Source: Colocasia esculenta | Lineage: Eukaryota; Streptophyta; Magnoliopsida; Alismatales; Araceae | NCBI GenBank assembly: GCA_014218235.1 | Contig: CM024759.1 | Coordinates: 4,790,712 to 4,854,711 of the forward strand | Direction: 5' to 3' | Length of the DNA: 64,000 bases | Shown here: positions 10,949 through 23,200 of the stretch, piece after piece | How positions within the stretch are numbered: the first letter of the stretch is position 1 | How the letters are laid out: the number at the start of each line of letters is the position of its first letter | Notes under the pieces: generated by a model | What the model was told of the DNA's origin: nothing | The model's input: the letters and a program-made list of their open reading frames with translations, nothing else | Databases searched by the model: none | Position numbers and translations under genes: made by a program

Positions 10949-11526
10949 GTGAACTTCACTACTGAATTGCTTCCTAGTGCCACACCAGTTTCTAGAACGC
11001 CTTATCGAATGTCAGTGGAGGAATTGAAGGAATTAAAAAGACAACTCATGGAATTGATTGAAAGAGGGTTTATCAGACCCAATACATCTCCCTGGGTGCT
11101 CCAGTCCTATTTGTCAAGAAGAAGGATGGAACCTTAAGATTATGTATAGATTACGGACAATTGAATCAGCTCACAATCAAGAATATTCACTTCCCCAGAT
11201 TGATGATTTATTTGATCAGTTGTCAAGAGCACAATATTTTTCAAAAATTGATCTCAGGTCTGGATATCATCAATTGAGAATTCAGGAGGAAGATATCCAT
11301 AAGACAACTTTTCATAGTAGGTATGGGCATTATGAATTTGTAGTGATGCCATTTGGATTAACTAATACCCCTGCTACATTCATGCGAGTAATAAATGATA
11401 TTTTCATATCATACTTGGATCAGTTTATGGTTGTATTCATTGACGATATCTTGATTTATTCTAAAAGTGTGGAAGATCATGAGTACACCTTCAGATTGCC
11501 TTATAGTTGTTGCGAGATCATAAATT
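10949..11526 (+). pseudogene. Reverse transcriptase, 5' part, broken by a Tat insertion
   Basis: YRMSVEELKELKRQL opens the RT domain. A one-base loss after TSPW shifts the frame from 10949-11137 into the frame that then runs to 11526. The second piece keeps FSKIDLRSGYHQLRI, VMPFGLTNTPATF and the catalytic FIDDILIYS. The coding sequence is cut at ATATG by the element at 11532-16970 and resumes at 16976 with KFSKCEFW. The motif spacing is that of a plant Gypsy RT, probably a chromovirus. Confidence 0.85.
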
Positions 11527-11531
11527 ATATG

Positions 11532-11665
11532 TGTGGAGGTGATTCCCTGTTTGGGCCGAAACCAAACGGGCCTACACTTGGATGGAGGGAAAGGACGGAC
11601 GCCGGTAGCGGACGGATGCCTGTAATCACCAGAATGAGATCAGGGGGGGCCCGGTTGAAGAACCG
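11532..11665 (-). repeat. Truncated 3' LTR of the Tat element
   Basis: It matches the first 134 bp of the copy at 16327, with about four differences. Its outer end and target duplication are intact, so the loss was internal. Confidence 0.9.
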
Positions 11666-12400
11666 GGCAGGCTACTTGATAAACTGACCGAACTTCTGAC
11701 ATTCCAGACACCTTCTGACGAATGACATGCAGTCCTTTTGCAGAGAAGGCCACCAGAATCCGGCTCGAATGATGTTGCGTGCCAAGGTTCTGCTCCCCAA
11801 ATGACTCCCACACAGGCCTTCATGGACCTCCTCTACGGCTGGCGTAGCTTCAATAGGGCTAAGGCAGCGCAGGAGGGGCCTTGAGAGGGGTCGCCTGTAG
11901 AGACGGCCTTCGATAAGGGTGAACTGCAGGGAATGCAACCTGATCTTCCGACCTTCGCCCTGGTCGGACGGATGCTCTCCTCGAAGTAGATAGGCCAAGA
12001 GAGGGTCCATCCAGATCGGAGCCGGGGGACCGGGCTCAATGGCAGCTACATCTATTTCGGTGCTCGGCGAGGCAAGCTCTTCAATGAATACGGAGCGAGA
12101 GGGGGTGACGTCGCCAGAAGAGGCTAACTTGGCGAGTGCATCAACCCTCACATTTTGCTCTCGTGGCACATGTATTACTTCGAAATAGAGGAGACCCTCT
12201 GCTTGGCTTTTGACCTGCTGGAGGTATTGTGCCATGCGGGGTTCCCTTGCCTCGAAGTGTCCGTTCACCTGGCTAGCGACCAATTGCGAGTTACTAAAGA
12301 CCCGTAGTCGAAGTGCTCCGAGGTGCCTAGCCATTCGAATTCCGGACAGCAGCGCTTCATACTCGGCAACGTTGTTGGAGGCGGAAAAACGGAACCTCAA
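11666..12400 (-). pseudogene. Archaeal-type RNase H and integrase zinc finger of the Tat element
   Basis: A 242-codon open frame (11672-12400) carries NNVAEYEALLSGI, characteristic of the second, archaeal-type RNase H of Tat elements, then REQNVRVDALAKLAS. The integrase HHCC finger follows (HEGLCGSHLG, then CLECQKFG). The frame ends about 10 residues later at the deletion junction with the LTR. The catalytic DDE core is absent, so integration activity is lost. Confidence 0.88.
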
Positions 12401-13353
12401 AGCATACTGGAACTATAGGCCCTCCGGAGAGGTGAGAACCAAGCCTGCTCTGCTCCCTGTGACACAAGAGGATCCGTCCACATAAAGCTCCCATGGGGGC
12501 TCGTCAACCAACAGAGGGTCCTGCTCGGTCGGAAGGGTGCATTCTGCGACGAAATCTGCCAATGCTTGTGCCTTGATAGCCGTCCTCGGACGGTAGCTGA
12601 TGTCGAACTCGCCTAGCTCAATAGCCCATTTGATGAGTCTGCCAGAAGCCTCTGGCCGCTGAAGAATAAGCTTCAACGGCTGGTCGGTGAGGATCGTAAT
12701 GGAGTGGGCCTGAAAGTAAGGCCTGAGCTTCCGCGCGGCTGTGACCAGTGCCAAGGCAAGTTTCTCTGCTCGGGGGTACCTTTTTTCAGTTTCTTGGAGG
12801 ACCCTACTAATGTAGTAGACGGGACGCTGGGCCGCTCCCTCTTCCCTGATCAATACTGCGTTGATTGAGTGTTCGGTAACCGATAGGTATACGAACAGAG
12901 GTTCCCCGAGCACGGGCTTTGAGAGGACAGGTGGGGCTGCCAGGTATGCCTTCAGCTCAGTGAAGGCCACTTTGCAGTCCTCTGTCCAGCGTATATGCCC
13001 CCTTGCTGCGAGGTGCCTTTGGGGCCTCGCAGCAACTTGAAGAAGTTGAAACTTCTCTCAGTTGCTCGGGACATGAACCGGTTGAGTGCTGCGAGGCGTC
13101 CAATAAGGCACTGGACGTCGCGTACGGTCTTGGGTGTGCTCATCTCCAGTATTGCTTGGATCTTCTCGAGGTTGGCTTCTATTCCTATGTTTGAAACAAG
13201 GAAGCCGAGGAACCTACCTGAGCGAACTCCGAAGGCGCACTTGGCTGGATTGAGCTTCATATTATACCTCCGCAAGGTTGCGAAGGTTTCCTTGAGGTCG
13301 GAAATGTGGTCCGTGCTCGGGAGCGTTTTGACCAGCATGTCGTCGACGTAGAC
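12401..13353 (-). pseudogene. RT C-terminal part and RNase H of the Tat element
   Basis: 12952-13338 encodes the RT end, including KLNPAKCAFGV and LGFLVS. 12413-12970 encodes the RNase H region, with QRPVYYISRVLQ and LTDQPLKLIL. The two frames overlap by a frameshift near 12960. A TAG at 13354-13356 separates the first from the upstream RT, just before the catalytic VYVDDMLVK. TELYVDGSS-like sequence (WELYVDGSSC) marks the start of the second RNase H. These lesions would block a full polyprotein. Confidence 0.88.
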
Positions 13354-14475
13354 CTACATATTACGCCCAATTTGCAGCTCGAACATCTTGTTGACCAACC
13401 GCTGGTACGTTGCGCCAGCGTTCTTCAGACCGAAGGGCATCCTGGTGAAACAGTACAAGCCCAAGTCGGTGACAAACGTGGTGGCGTCCTGGTCTGGAGG
13501 ATGCATGCTAATCTGGTGATAACCAGAGTATGAGTCCAAAAAGCTGAGAAGCTCATGTCCGGACGTTGCGTCCACTAACTGGTCGATGCGAGGCAGCGGA
13601 AAGTTGTCCTTGGGCGTAGCCTTGTTAAGATCTTTGTAGTCCACACATACGCGCCACTTACCATTAGCTTTGCGTACGAGGACTACATTGGAGATCCACC
13701 TTGGATATTGGGCTGCCCGGAGGAGCCCAATTGCTCGGCTTTTGACAACGTGATCTTGGATCACAGTCTGTCGTTCTCGGTTGACGAGTCGCCTCCTCTG
13801 CTGTACCGGTGGTACTCGGGGGTCCAGGCGAAGGCGATGCATCGTTACTTCTGGAGGAATGTCTGGTAGCTCGTCGTCCAACCACGCAAACACATCTAAA
13901 TTGGCTAAGAGGAATGCCTTGTAGCACTGCTGTTCGGCTTCCGGTAGTAGTGCGCCAATATAGAGAACGTGTTCGGGGTCCTCGTCCACCTGAACAGGAA
14001 GCAAGTCTTCGGCGGGAGCTCCTCGTCTGGTAGAAGGCTGATCGGTTTGTAGAGGCACGATGTGCGGGGCTTCGAGAGGTTGCTTGTCCCTCAGTGAGAG
14101 GACGTAGCACCGTCGGGACTCGCGCTGGCAACCGAGCACCTCGCCGATACCACTTGGAGTGGGGAACTTCATCTTCTGATGGAGAGACGAAGGTACTGCC
14201 TTGATTCGCCTGATCAGACCTCTGCCAAGAATGGCGTTGTAACCGGGCATGTTTCTGATGACATAAAAATCCACCACCTTGGTCACGCTTCTCAGGGCCG
14301 TCCCAAGTGTTATTGGGAGGCGAGCTCTTCCCATGGGCTGAATCGAAACCCCCGAGAAGCCGAACAAAGGCAACTCTACTGGGGTAAGCTGGTCGGTCTT
14401 GAGGCCCATAAGGAGATAACAATCATAAGCCAACACGTCGGGGGCACTTCCATTATCTACCAGAATCCTGCGCAC
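13354..14475 (-). pseudogene. Protease and RT N-terminal part of the Tat element
   Basis: A 373-codon open frame starts with VDNGSAPDVL, the protease active site in its Tat form. It continues through PGYNAILGR to the RT motifs WRVCVDYKDLNKA, YSGYHQI and RMPFGLKNAGATYQRL. It ends at TAG 13356-13354, immediately before the YVDD box. The stop looks like a single G-to-T change of GAG. Its intact length suggests fairly recent insertion. Confidence 0.9.
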
Positions 14476-16292
14476 ATTACAATGATTGATGGTGGCCGAA
14501 ACATGTGTGGAGTTGTAACTCCTACAAGATCTTTGTCCGAGAAGGTTTTGGCCTCCTCGGGCTGTGCGCGTGCGGGATTGGCGGGATAAGGGGCTGGCCG
14601 GGGCGTCGGAGGCCTATCCATGACGTGCACATGCCTAGCGTAATCGCGTCGGCTCTGCGTGCTCTCTCCGCCTACGCCGAATCCTCCCGCGATCACGTTG
14701 ATCTCTTGCCTGTTGGGCTCATTGTTGATGGGCTGTTCGGGAGTCCGTTCTCGGCGCCTCTGGCGGTCTTCATTACGGCGCACGAACCGTCCAAGGTAGC
14801 CGCACTTGATGAGGGACTCAATTTCGTCCTTGAGCTGGTGACATTCGGAGGTGTCGTGGCCGTGGTTGCGGTCGCGGTGGAAACGACAATACTTCTCTTG
14901 GTTGCGCCTTCTGGGGTCAGAGCGCATCTTGGGTGGCCACCGAACATATGGCTCATCCCGGATTTCTGCCAGGATCTGTTCGGGTGCCACCGTGAGCGGG
15001 GTGTAGTCGGTGAAAGGGCGTGGTCGACGCGGTGAATCCCCGTTGCGCCGTCCTTTCTTCCGATCACGGTCGGAACTGTTGTCGGAAGGCCTCTTCTTGT
15101 CCGACGACTCTCCCTGCTCTGCTCGGCCAGCAGCCAGGCTCTCCTCGCACGCCGCATGGCGTTGTGCAGTAGAGAGCAGCTCGGCAAGGGTGGATGGCTG
15201 CTGTACTCCCAGCGTCCTCTGCAGGAAGCCATCGCGAGTGCCCTGGATGAGAGCACTGGTGGCTAACGGGACGTCGAGGTGCAGGATGCAGAGTGCCTTG
15301 GTCTGGAACCTCTTGACATAGTCCCAGAGCGCTTCTCCGTTCTTCTGCCGAACAACAAGAAGGGAGGCCGCGGTGCGCGGTTGCGACCTTCCGCCCAGGA
15401 AGTTGTCCCAAAAGGACTTCTTCAGCTGGTGGAAGGAAGAGATGGAACCTGCAGGGAGGGCTTCGAACCAAGCCCGAGCAGTTTTCTTCAATGTGGCCGG
15501 GAAGGCCTGGCATTTGGCCGCATCAGATGCTCCATGGAACACCATATGCGACTCAAAGCCATGATGTGATCTGCAAGGTCGGAGGTGCCGTCGTATGGCG
15601 TGATGGTGGGCAGAGGGAGCTTGGGAGAGACCCGAGCCTCTAGGATCTCCGCAATGAACGGGGAGCGGAAGTTCAAGTCCTCTTCGGCCGGAGTTTTGCC
15701 CTCTGCCCGCTGGACCATCGCGTCCACACGACATTCCAGGTCGACGACGCGGCGCATACGCCTGGCCAACTCCTGCTCGGAGTGGGCCGAATCTGCACGC
15801 CCAGTCCTGTGGGAGTTGGCTCCCACGACCGAGCGCGGCGGGCGTGGGGCCGCCACGGAGCGACGGGGCGAGCGACCACGACGCTCTGGTGCTTGCTCAT
15901 CAGACGGGGCGCGGCGTGACCTCCGCGGTGAATCCGCATGCTGCTCCTGAGGCACAGGGGGGGGGGGCGTGAGATCGTCGGTGAGACGACTCCGCCTGAA
16001 GTTCCTGCGGCAGGGAGGCCGCCGGGGCCGGCTGCCTAACCAACTGGGTCTGAAGGCCTAGGCATATGCCCGTGAGGTGTTGCATTTGCCCCCGGAGTTC
16101 TGCTACCTCCAGGGCGGTTGTAGGCACGGCGACGGCGGGGATGCCTCTGGTCGCAACAGCAGGGGCTACGACGACGTCGATGGGGGGGGGGGGGGGGGGG
16201 GGGGGGGCTTGCTGACGGGAGTCCGCTCGTGACTGGCGAGACCTCGTCATACGGCTCCCTATGTTCTGGTACGAAGATCGTCTGCGAGCCAT
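14457..16292 (-). pseudogene. gag of the Tat element
   Basis: An ATG at 16292, 35 bp after the LTR, starts MARRRSSYQNIG. A proline run follows, encoded by a 26-base C tract (G at 16182-16207 on the plus strand). Frameshifts at this tract, near 15960 and near 15560 split the frame. The gag core includes ARAWFEALP, SFHQLKKSF and the Tat-type finger CRFHRDRNHGHDTSEC. Near 15500-15600 a short duplicated segment repeats the phrase around SMEHxMR. The order relative to protease is normal. Confidence 0.85.
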
Positions 16293-16306
16293 GGCTGTCG
16301 TTGCTT

Positions 16307-16325
16307 CCCACAGACGTCGCCAAAA
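16307..16325 (-). promoter_or_regulatory. Primer-binding region of the Tat element
   Basis: On the minus strand TTTTGGCGACGTCTGTGGGA directly follows the LTR. It resembles the TTTGGCGCCGTCTGTGGG primer region common in plant Gypsy elements. The tRNA was not identified. Confidence 0.7.
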
Positions 16326-16326
16326 G

Positions 16327-16970
16327 TGTGGAGGTGATTCCCTGTTTGGGCAGAAACCAAACGGGCCTACACTTGGATGGAGGGAAAGGACGGACGCCGG
16401 TAGCAGACGGATGCCTGCAATCACCAGAATGAGATCAGGGGGGCCCGGTTGAAGAACTGGGAAGAACCCTCCGATGCCTAAGTCAGTAAGAAGCCTGAAT
16501 AGGTAAGAAGGAACATAGATTCTCGTGTGTGGCTCGCACAAGGGCAGTGTGAGTCAGATCACGTACGTTTGCATGGAGATCACTTGGGCTCTTTATAGGC
16601 GAAGATGTCGAAGGGGCTAGGGGAAACGTCTCCCCAACGGTTATTGAAAAGGGCGCGCCAGTTGGCGTCCTTGAAGGGGAGTCGTGCGTTGAGGCACCTT
16701 TTGAGGGGCCCTGCAGTTAACGCTCCCTTTGATCGTGGGATGCATGCCTCGTCGTGGGCGTAACCGTCGCTGCCTGGCGACGAACTTTTGCTGCCCCTCA
16801 TGCTTGGGAGGTACTGAGCAGGGGTACTGCTCGGAAATGGGACCGCCTGCTCGGTGCTTCTGCTCCGAGGCAGCAGGCCGCACTCGGGGGCGTATGCCGT
16901 GCACGAGGAGTGCCGTGCTGGGCTGTACTGGGCCATGATGGGCCCTAGGTGGCTAGAAATAGCCACCACA
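16327..16970 (-). mobile_element. 5' LTR of the Tat element, with TATA box
   Basis: 644 bp with the terminal inverted repeat TGTGG/CCACA. On the minus strand CCTATAAAGAG at about 16600-16591 is a good TATA box for the element's transcript. Confidence 0.9.
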
Positions 16971-16975
16971 ATATG

Positions 16976-17455
16976 TCAAGTTTAGTAAATGTGAATTTTG
17001 GATGGAACAAGTAACATGCTGGGGACATGTTATTTCTAGAGATAGATTGACTGTAGATTCTTCAAAAGTTATAAACGTCTAGAATTGGGATCAACCTAAG
17101 ACTGTTACTGAAATCCAAAGTTTTCTGGGTATGACTAGTTACTATCGTCGATTTATTGAAATTTTTTTCTAGAATTGTTGCACCTCTCACTCGGTTGACT
17201 TGGAAAGAAGTACCATTTGTATGGAATAAGGAGTGCAAGTGCGCATTCCAGAAGTTGAAAGAATGCTTAACATCTACACCAGTTCTAACTTTACCTGTGG
17301 AAGGAAGAACTTTTGAAGTTTACATAGATGCTTTAACTATCAGGCAGGGATGTGTTTTAATGCAAGAAGGAAAAGTCATTGCATACTCATCTAGGCAGTT
17401 AAGAATCATGAGAAAAATTATTCAGTTCATGATTTGGAACTTGCATCAGTAATTT
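16976..17455 (+). pseudogene. RT end and RNase H start of the host Gypsy element
   Basis: It resumes the RT split at 11527 with KFSKCEFW, then WGHVIS, FLGMTSYYRRFIE and, after a frameshift near 17160, the RNase H start ending in KVIAYSSRQL. In active elements the first catalytic residue lies in a YTDAS context. Here it reads YIDALT, so it is altered. Coding homology stops near 17455 at the LINE. The rest of RNase H, integrase and 3' LTR are not found further on. Confidence 0.82.
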
Positions 17456-17559
17456 TTTCTTGAGTCCCAATGCCTCTTTTCCTTCCCCAATCTCCTTTTA
17501 GCTTCACTCGTCTGTGGCTTTTTTTAGTCCTGTGGTTTACTTGTTTTTACGCTACTTCT

Positions 17560-19059
17560 ATGGAGCTAGAGAGAGAAGAAGAACTTCTGCTTGATCCCCA
17601 GGAAGAAGAGATTCTTAAAAACTTCAGACAACTGTTGTCCGCAAGTAGTCAGGAGAACCCAATAGAACTGGATACCAGTGACGGTGATGGCAATGATCCT
17701 TGGAAGCTTAGCCTCATTGTTAAGGTCCTCACTGACAGGGAGGTGCGGCCAGCCGGGTTTAAGGATTGGATGGCGAATTTGTGGAACTCCGAAGGGGCAT
17801 GGAGATTCCTTAAGTATTCTGATAATAGATTTCTGGTTTGATTTAGCATGTTGGAGGATGTCGACAAGATTTGTCGCAGAATGCCATGGATCTACAATGA
17901 TGACCTGGTCCTCATTGAGAGGGGGAGGCCCAATTGCATCCCTACAGACTATAAACTCCAGATTGCACAAATGTGGGTAAGAGTCTATAATCTACCAGTG
18001 GAATTTCTCACAGACTCCGCAGTCAAGAAGATAGCTTCTCAAGTAGGTAACCGCTTTATGCCCACATCAGAGGTGACTGAACATTGGAGTGATTTCGCAA
18101 GAATCAAGATAGCTTTTGAGATGAACTCCCCTCTCAAAAACCATGTTAAAGCCAAGCTACCTGATCAGCAGGTGGTTAGCCTCCCGGTGATTTATGAAAG
18201 AATCCCCAGATTTTGCTTCTTTTGTGGTTTTCTGGGACATGAAAAAGAGAGTAGTTCAAAACTCAATAGATTGCAAGAGCAGAATCGGAAGGTGGCCTCT
18301 CCAGCATTGAGGAGTAAAATGGAACATTTGTTGAAATTTCAGTATGAATGTTTAGGCAGATTCAGAGTTATCTGGATCCAAAACTAGAGACATTGGTGTG
18401 TCTTGTGCTGAAGATAAAGCTGCAGGAACCTTTAATGCCCAGGACAACAGGGACACGCCCAGAAGTATGGCTGCTAATTTCAGTCTAGCAGAATATGGTG
18501 CCATTAATGCTGAAACCAGCAGTAGCAGGGCCAGGGCTGCCTCCTCACCTCAGTCTGCCACCCCACCTACCACCTCCATACCTCCCTTAACGCCCCAGAC
18601 CAACAGCTTTAAGCATCATCCCATAAATCCCTCAATCATCCCCTGCCAACAAGGTACAGCCCTTACCATTCCTACCTATAACCAGTGGGGAAACAAACCT
18701 GGTGTTGACCTGGCTAGTCAAAACATTTTGGGTAATACTTGCCAGATCAAGGACCACATCGATACCCATGCATCCAATCTCATCCAGGTTCCTGTCCAAC
18801 TATCTACCAATTTGTCCACAAATCTGAAAGAGCCAGTCAAACGAAAATTAACTGGGTCCCTGAGTCAGATCATCCTATTCATATAGCCACACATAACTTA
18901 TTGAACCCTTCTTCATCCATCTCTCATATCCACCCCATCAAAATTAAGGACTCAGCTAGAAAGGCTAAATCTCCTAAAACCAGTCCTTCTAGTCCTTCGA
19001 TGACCACTCCAACTGAGGTGGAGGCAGCCGGCCATGACAGGGCCCACCCCCCTAAATGA
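17560..19059 (+). pseudogene. LINE copy A ORF1, nucleic-acid-binding protein
   Basis: An ATG at 17560 starts MELEREEELLLDPQEEE, an acidic N-terminus. A DUF4283-like domain follows: RPAGFKDWM, CRRMPWIYNDDLVLIERGR, then VRVYNLPVEF. The knuckle reads CFFCGFLGH but lacks the final cysteine. A Pro/Ser/Thr-rich tail follows. A TGA at 17839 and two further frame changes near 18390 and 18800 break it. The stop codon overlaps the ORF2 start as ATGA at 19056-19059. It would coat LINE RNA if intact. Confidence 0.82.
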
Positions 19060-22000
19060 GGCTATTAGCTTGGAATTGTAGGGGTTTGAACGGGGCCCCT
19101 ACTCAGTCTTTCACGGATCAAAATCATCAAATTACCCGTTCATTGGATCCTGATTTGTGGTTTTTATCTGAAACTAAGAGCTCTGGAGCTCAATTCTCGA
19201 AATTTGCTAATCCAAGAAATATCACATCTTTTCATGTCCAAGATGCTAAAGGAAGAGCTGGAGGAATTTGTATCTGGTGGAAGGTTAACATGGATGTTTC
19301 TGTGACAGTTTCTAATCAGAACTGGGTGGCTCTTACTATTGACAAAAGTCTAGATGACAGTACTTGGATGATCATCTGCATATATGCCCTTACCACTTTA
19401 GCAGGAAGAAAGAAACTCTGGACAGATATTCAGATTTTTTTTGGCTGATTGCTTCTCTCCTGTGTTGCTCATTGTGGACTTTAATATGGTTCTAGATCAG
19501 ACTGAAAAAGAGGGTGGTAATATCATCAGGCCCCAAGATGTTGCCCACTTCACTGATTGTATCTTCTCCTTGGGACTGATTGATCTTGGGTTCCAGGGCC
19601 CCCTATTTACTTGGAATAACAAGAGATCAGCCAGGTTCCATATTAGAGAAAGGTTGGACAGGGCCCTTGCTAATGGGGATTGGAGGGAAAGATTTAATCA
19701 AGCATCTGTTCATCACCTTCCTAAAGTTGCCAGTGATCATAACACACTTTTACTGGATACCTTGGGAGTCAGAAGAAAACACAGTAACATTTTTAAAATG
19801 GAGGCCTCCGGGTTTGATAAGTCAGATTTTAGGAATGTGAGTCAGTGTTACTGGACAACAAGCCCCTACTGATTATTAAAATAAGATGTCAGTGATCCAA
19901 AGACAGGTTAAAAAATGGAAAAAGCTAGATATGTCAGTCCCCAAGAGCAGATTCTTAAAATTCAGAAAGAGCTAGAAGTTATCAGTAATATACCCAATTG
20001 CCCATCACTGATGACAGTGTGCAAAGAGAAAGAAGTCTTGAGAAGGATTTGCAGGCTGCTCTTGACCAACAGGAACTCTTTTGGCGTCAAAGGGCTGAAG
20101 TCCACTGGTTTAAGGAAGGGGATAGAAGCACTAAGTTCTATCACATTCATGCAACTAATAGAAGATGCATAAATCATATTTCTTGGATTCAATTACCTAC
20201 AGGGGAATGGACTGGTAAACCTCAGGACATTAAGAACTACTTCATTTCTTTCTTTGATAGTCTCTTCTCTTCATCCAATCTGGAACCTATTCCTGCTGAT
20301 AGGCATCTCAATTCCAGAACCATTTCCATTATGTATAATGACAGACTTTGTGCTATTCCTTCTTCCCAAGAAATCCAAGACACCATCTTTGTTTTTCCCC
20401 CCTAACAAATCACCCGGGCCTGACTGAATCACATCCACTTTCATTCAAAAGCACTGGGACAATGTTGGCACTGAAGTCATACAGTTTGTCACCAATTTTT
20501 TTCAAAACTCTACCCTTCCAGTTGGTGTCAATCACACACTCATTACCCTCATTGCTACAAAAGTTAAAGCTACTGGAGCTAATGACTTTAGGCCTATTAG
20601 CCTCAGTAACGTACTGTATAAACTTATTGCTATTATTGCCAATAGAATCAAGCCGCTACTTGCGGAGTTAATCTCTCTCAATCAAGGTGCATTTGTTCCT
20701 GGAAGACAAATTACTGACTCCATTGTTTCTGTTCAAGAACTTTTGCATTCTCTAAATGGCAAGAAAGGAAAAACTGGTGTTTTTGGTCTCAAGGTGGATC
20801 TTTCAAAAGCTTATGACAAGCTGGAATGGTCCTTTATCAATGACATGCTCTTCAGAAATGGTTTTCGTGATAAGGTCAGGTTCCTTTTGATGAATTGTAT
20901 TACCTCAGTATCTTATTCTATCAATCTCAATGGAGAAGCTGTGGGAATGATCTGTCCTAGCAGAGGGATTAGACAAGGGTGCCATCTCTCTCCCTACATT
21001 TTTATCTTTTGTGCTGAGACATTATCTTCTATGCTCAACATAGGGATTCAAGATGGCAGTATCAAAGGTTTTTAAATTAATTCTCAAGCACCAACAGTGA
21101 CCCACATCTTGTATGCTGATGATATATTTTTATTTGGCCGAGCTGATGCTCAGGATTTATTGGCCATGAAGAATATCTTGTTGAAGTTTGCTGCTTGGTC
21201 AGGACAGGACATAAATTATCTCAAGAGTGGTATCATTTTCAGTCCCAGTACCCCTCTTCCTACTCAAGGTCATCTAAAGAGAATGTCTGGGTTTGAAGAT
21301 CTCCCAAGAGACGCTCTCTATCTGGGCACTCCTTATTAGTGGGTAGAACCGTAGAAGGAAAATTGATCACTGGAATTTTATTGAGAGATGCAAGGCTAGA
21401 TTGTGCATGTGGAAAGCTAACACTCTTACTGCAGCAGGTAAATCTGTGCCCATTAAATCTACTCTTAATGCTTTACCAGTCCATGTCATGAGGACTAGTC
21501 TTATTCCTAAGAGTGTTATTCTAAAGCTTATTAGATACCAGAGGGAGTTTTGGTGGGGAAAGAATTGTGGATCCCCCAAAAAGCCCCTCGTTGCATCCCA
21601 TAGATTGCAACAAACTAAGAGGACTGGTGGACTGGGCTTTAGAGATCTCCAACTATTAATAAAGCTTCGCTCATGAAATTAGCTTGGAGGTTTCCTAATG
21701 ACCCCCCGGGCTTGTGGGGTCATTTGCTAAGGGCCTAATATTGTAGAAATCAATCCTTTTGGCGGTCCAAGAAGAGTGGGAACTCATCTCCAATTTGGCT
21801 TGGCATTCAGGCAGTTAAAGATAACTTGAAAAGAGGTTGTTTTTGGGGGGCTAAAAAATGGTTTCAGCATCAATATGTGAAATGAGTCAAATGACCTGTG
21901 GATTCCTGGCAAATTGGAATCTCTCACACCTGCTCCATCTTTTATGGCCCTCTTCCTCAGAAAGTTAGTGATGTCATCAGGGAAGAAAATGGAATTCAGA

Positions 22001-23160
22001 TCTTATCCATGATTTGTTTGATCTGAGCACTGCTAATGCTATTTGTCAAATTACACTTCCACAAATTCCACCTATTGGCCAAGACAGCCTTGTCTGGATG
22101 TTCACTCAGGATGGCACCTTAACTACTAAATCGGCCTACAGATTTTTATTGGACAATATTGATAGGCCTAATGGCTCATCTTCTCATCCAGTTTGGAGGA
22201 CTATATGAAAACCTAAGCTTCAAAAGCTCATCCCACCTAATCAAGTCATGTTTCTATTATTGCAAACGCTCTCCCCACACTTGCTAGATTGGCTAAAATG
22301 GTTCCCTCTATTGATACTTTGTGCTCTGCTTGCCATGTTAAGGAAGAATCTATTAACCACATTTTGTTTGAATGTAACCTGGCCAGGGCTGTCTGGTTTG
22401 CCAGCGATGTTAGTTATAGACTGAATGAAACTGACAGCACACTGAAAGATAGAATTCAATCTTGGTCTGCTCCCCCTTTTGATGAAGACAGGAAGGATTT
22501 CCAACATCTTAGGTATGCCACAGCTGTTATGTGGAACCTGTAGAAAGCTAGATGTATTAGTCTTTGGGCATGTCTCTCTTTCTCCAGTGCAGATACTCGC
22601 CAAGGTAAATCAAGATCTCTCTATCTGGCATAAGGGGGTTAATGATGATTGCAATGTGGATGTCAGCAGGGTATCCCCCCAGCTCTCATGCTCGGTTCAA
22701 TCACCACTTATATTAGTTCATGCAGCATTTAAGGATGGTGAAGCTTTCTGTGCGGCTGTTTATCCATCTGCAGAGCTACATCTAACTTCTTGTCGCACAC
22801 ATAAATACACAGATATTGACTCTGCCGAAGCTGAGGCGGTAGCCATCCTACTTGGTATCTTATGGGCCGGTGTCATCAAGGATACTCTTGTTATAGTTAG
22901 TGATGCCCTCGATGTTGTTCGTGCCATTAATGGCAGTGCTTCTCCTTTATAGCGATGTAGTTCTGTTATTCAAGACAGTAGGGGCCTTTTGAGATCCCAC
23001 TCATCAGTGAAGGTTACATATGCCCCTAGAGCTACTACTCAGCCTGCCCACCTAATGGCTAAACATGTCATGTCTGGTGATCGTGTTGGAGAATGGCTTC
23101 TTTCTTTTATCCCTGTTCATGTTTTAGAGGCTTTTATGCTCATATCTGTAAACTCTTGTG
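19056..23160 (+). pseudogene. LINE copy A ORF2, endonuclease/RT/RNase H
   Basis: It starts MRLLAWNCRGLNG, the exonuclease-endonuclease-phosphatase fold start. Later endonuclease motifs are VDFNMV (GDFN with Gly changed) and ASDHNTLL with the catalytic His. RT motifs include KVDLSKAYDKLEWSF, RQGCHLSPYIF and the catalytic YADDIF at about 21113-21130. A zf-RVT-like region follows (about 21660-22560). An RNase H domain (HAAFKDGEAF, DSAEAEAVA, VSDALDVV) ends near 23160. Many stops and frameshifts mean it is dead. Confidence 0.88.
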
Positions 23161-23200
23161 GTTAAGCAATGAAGTTATTACCTTACCTTTCAAACAAAAA

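Larger units (their letters stand above)
11532..16970 (-). mobile_element. Tat-lineage Gypsy element inserted in RT, 3' end deleted
   Basis: It lies on the minus strand and is flanked by the 5-bp duplication ATATG (11527-11531 and 16971-16975). The 5' LTR (16327-16970) begins TGTGG and ends CCACA. Of the 3' LTR only 134 bp (11532 to about 11665) remain, joined directly to integrase coding sequence. Gag, protease, RT, RNase H, a second archaeal-type RNase H and the integrase zinc finger follow in Tat order. The integrase core, chain terminus and about 510 bp of LTR are lost through an internal deletion. Confidence 0.92.
17459..23200 (+). mobile_element. L1-type LINE (copy A), nearly full length
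   Basis: It contains ORF1 with a DUF4283-like domain and knuckle, then ORF2 with endonuclease, RT, zf-RVT-like region and RNase H, in plant L1 order. The 3' end is placed at the A-rich CAAACAAAAAA near 23190-23200. The 5' end is placed where the Gypsy RNase H stops. I found no target duplication, so both ends are approximate. It is related to copy B (33875-41300), at very roughly 60% amino-acid identity in RT by eye. Confidence 0.85.

Noticed and set aside
13664..15569. Several plus-strand and second minus-strand frames of 60-250 codons
   Set aside because: Shadows of the Tat gag-pol frames on the minus strand.
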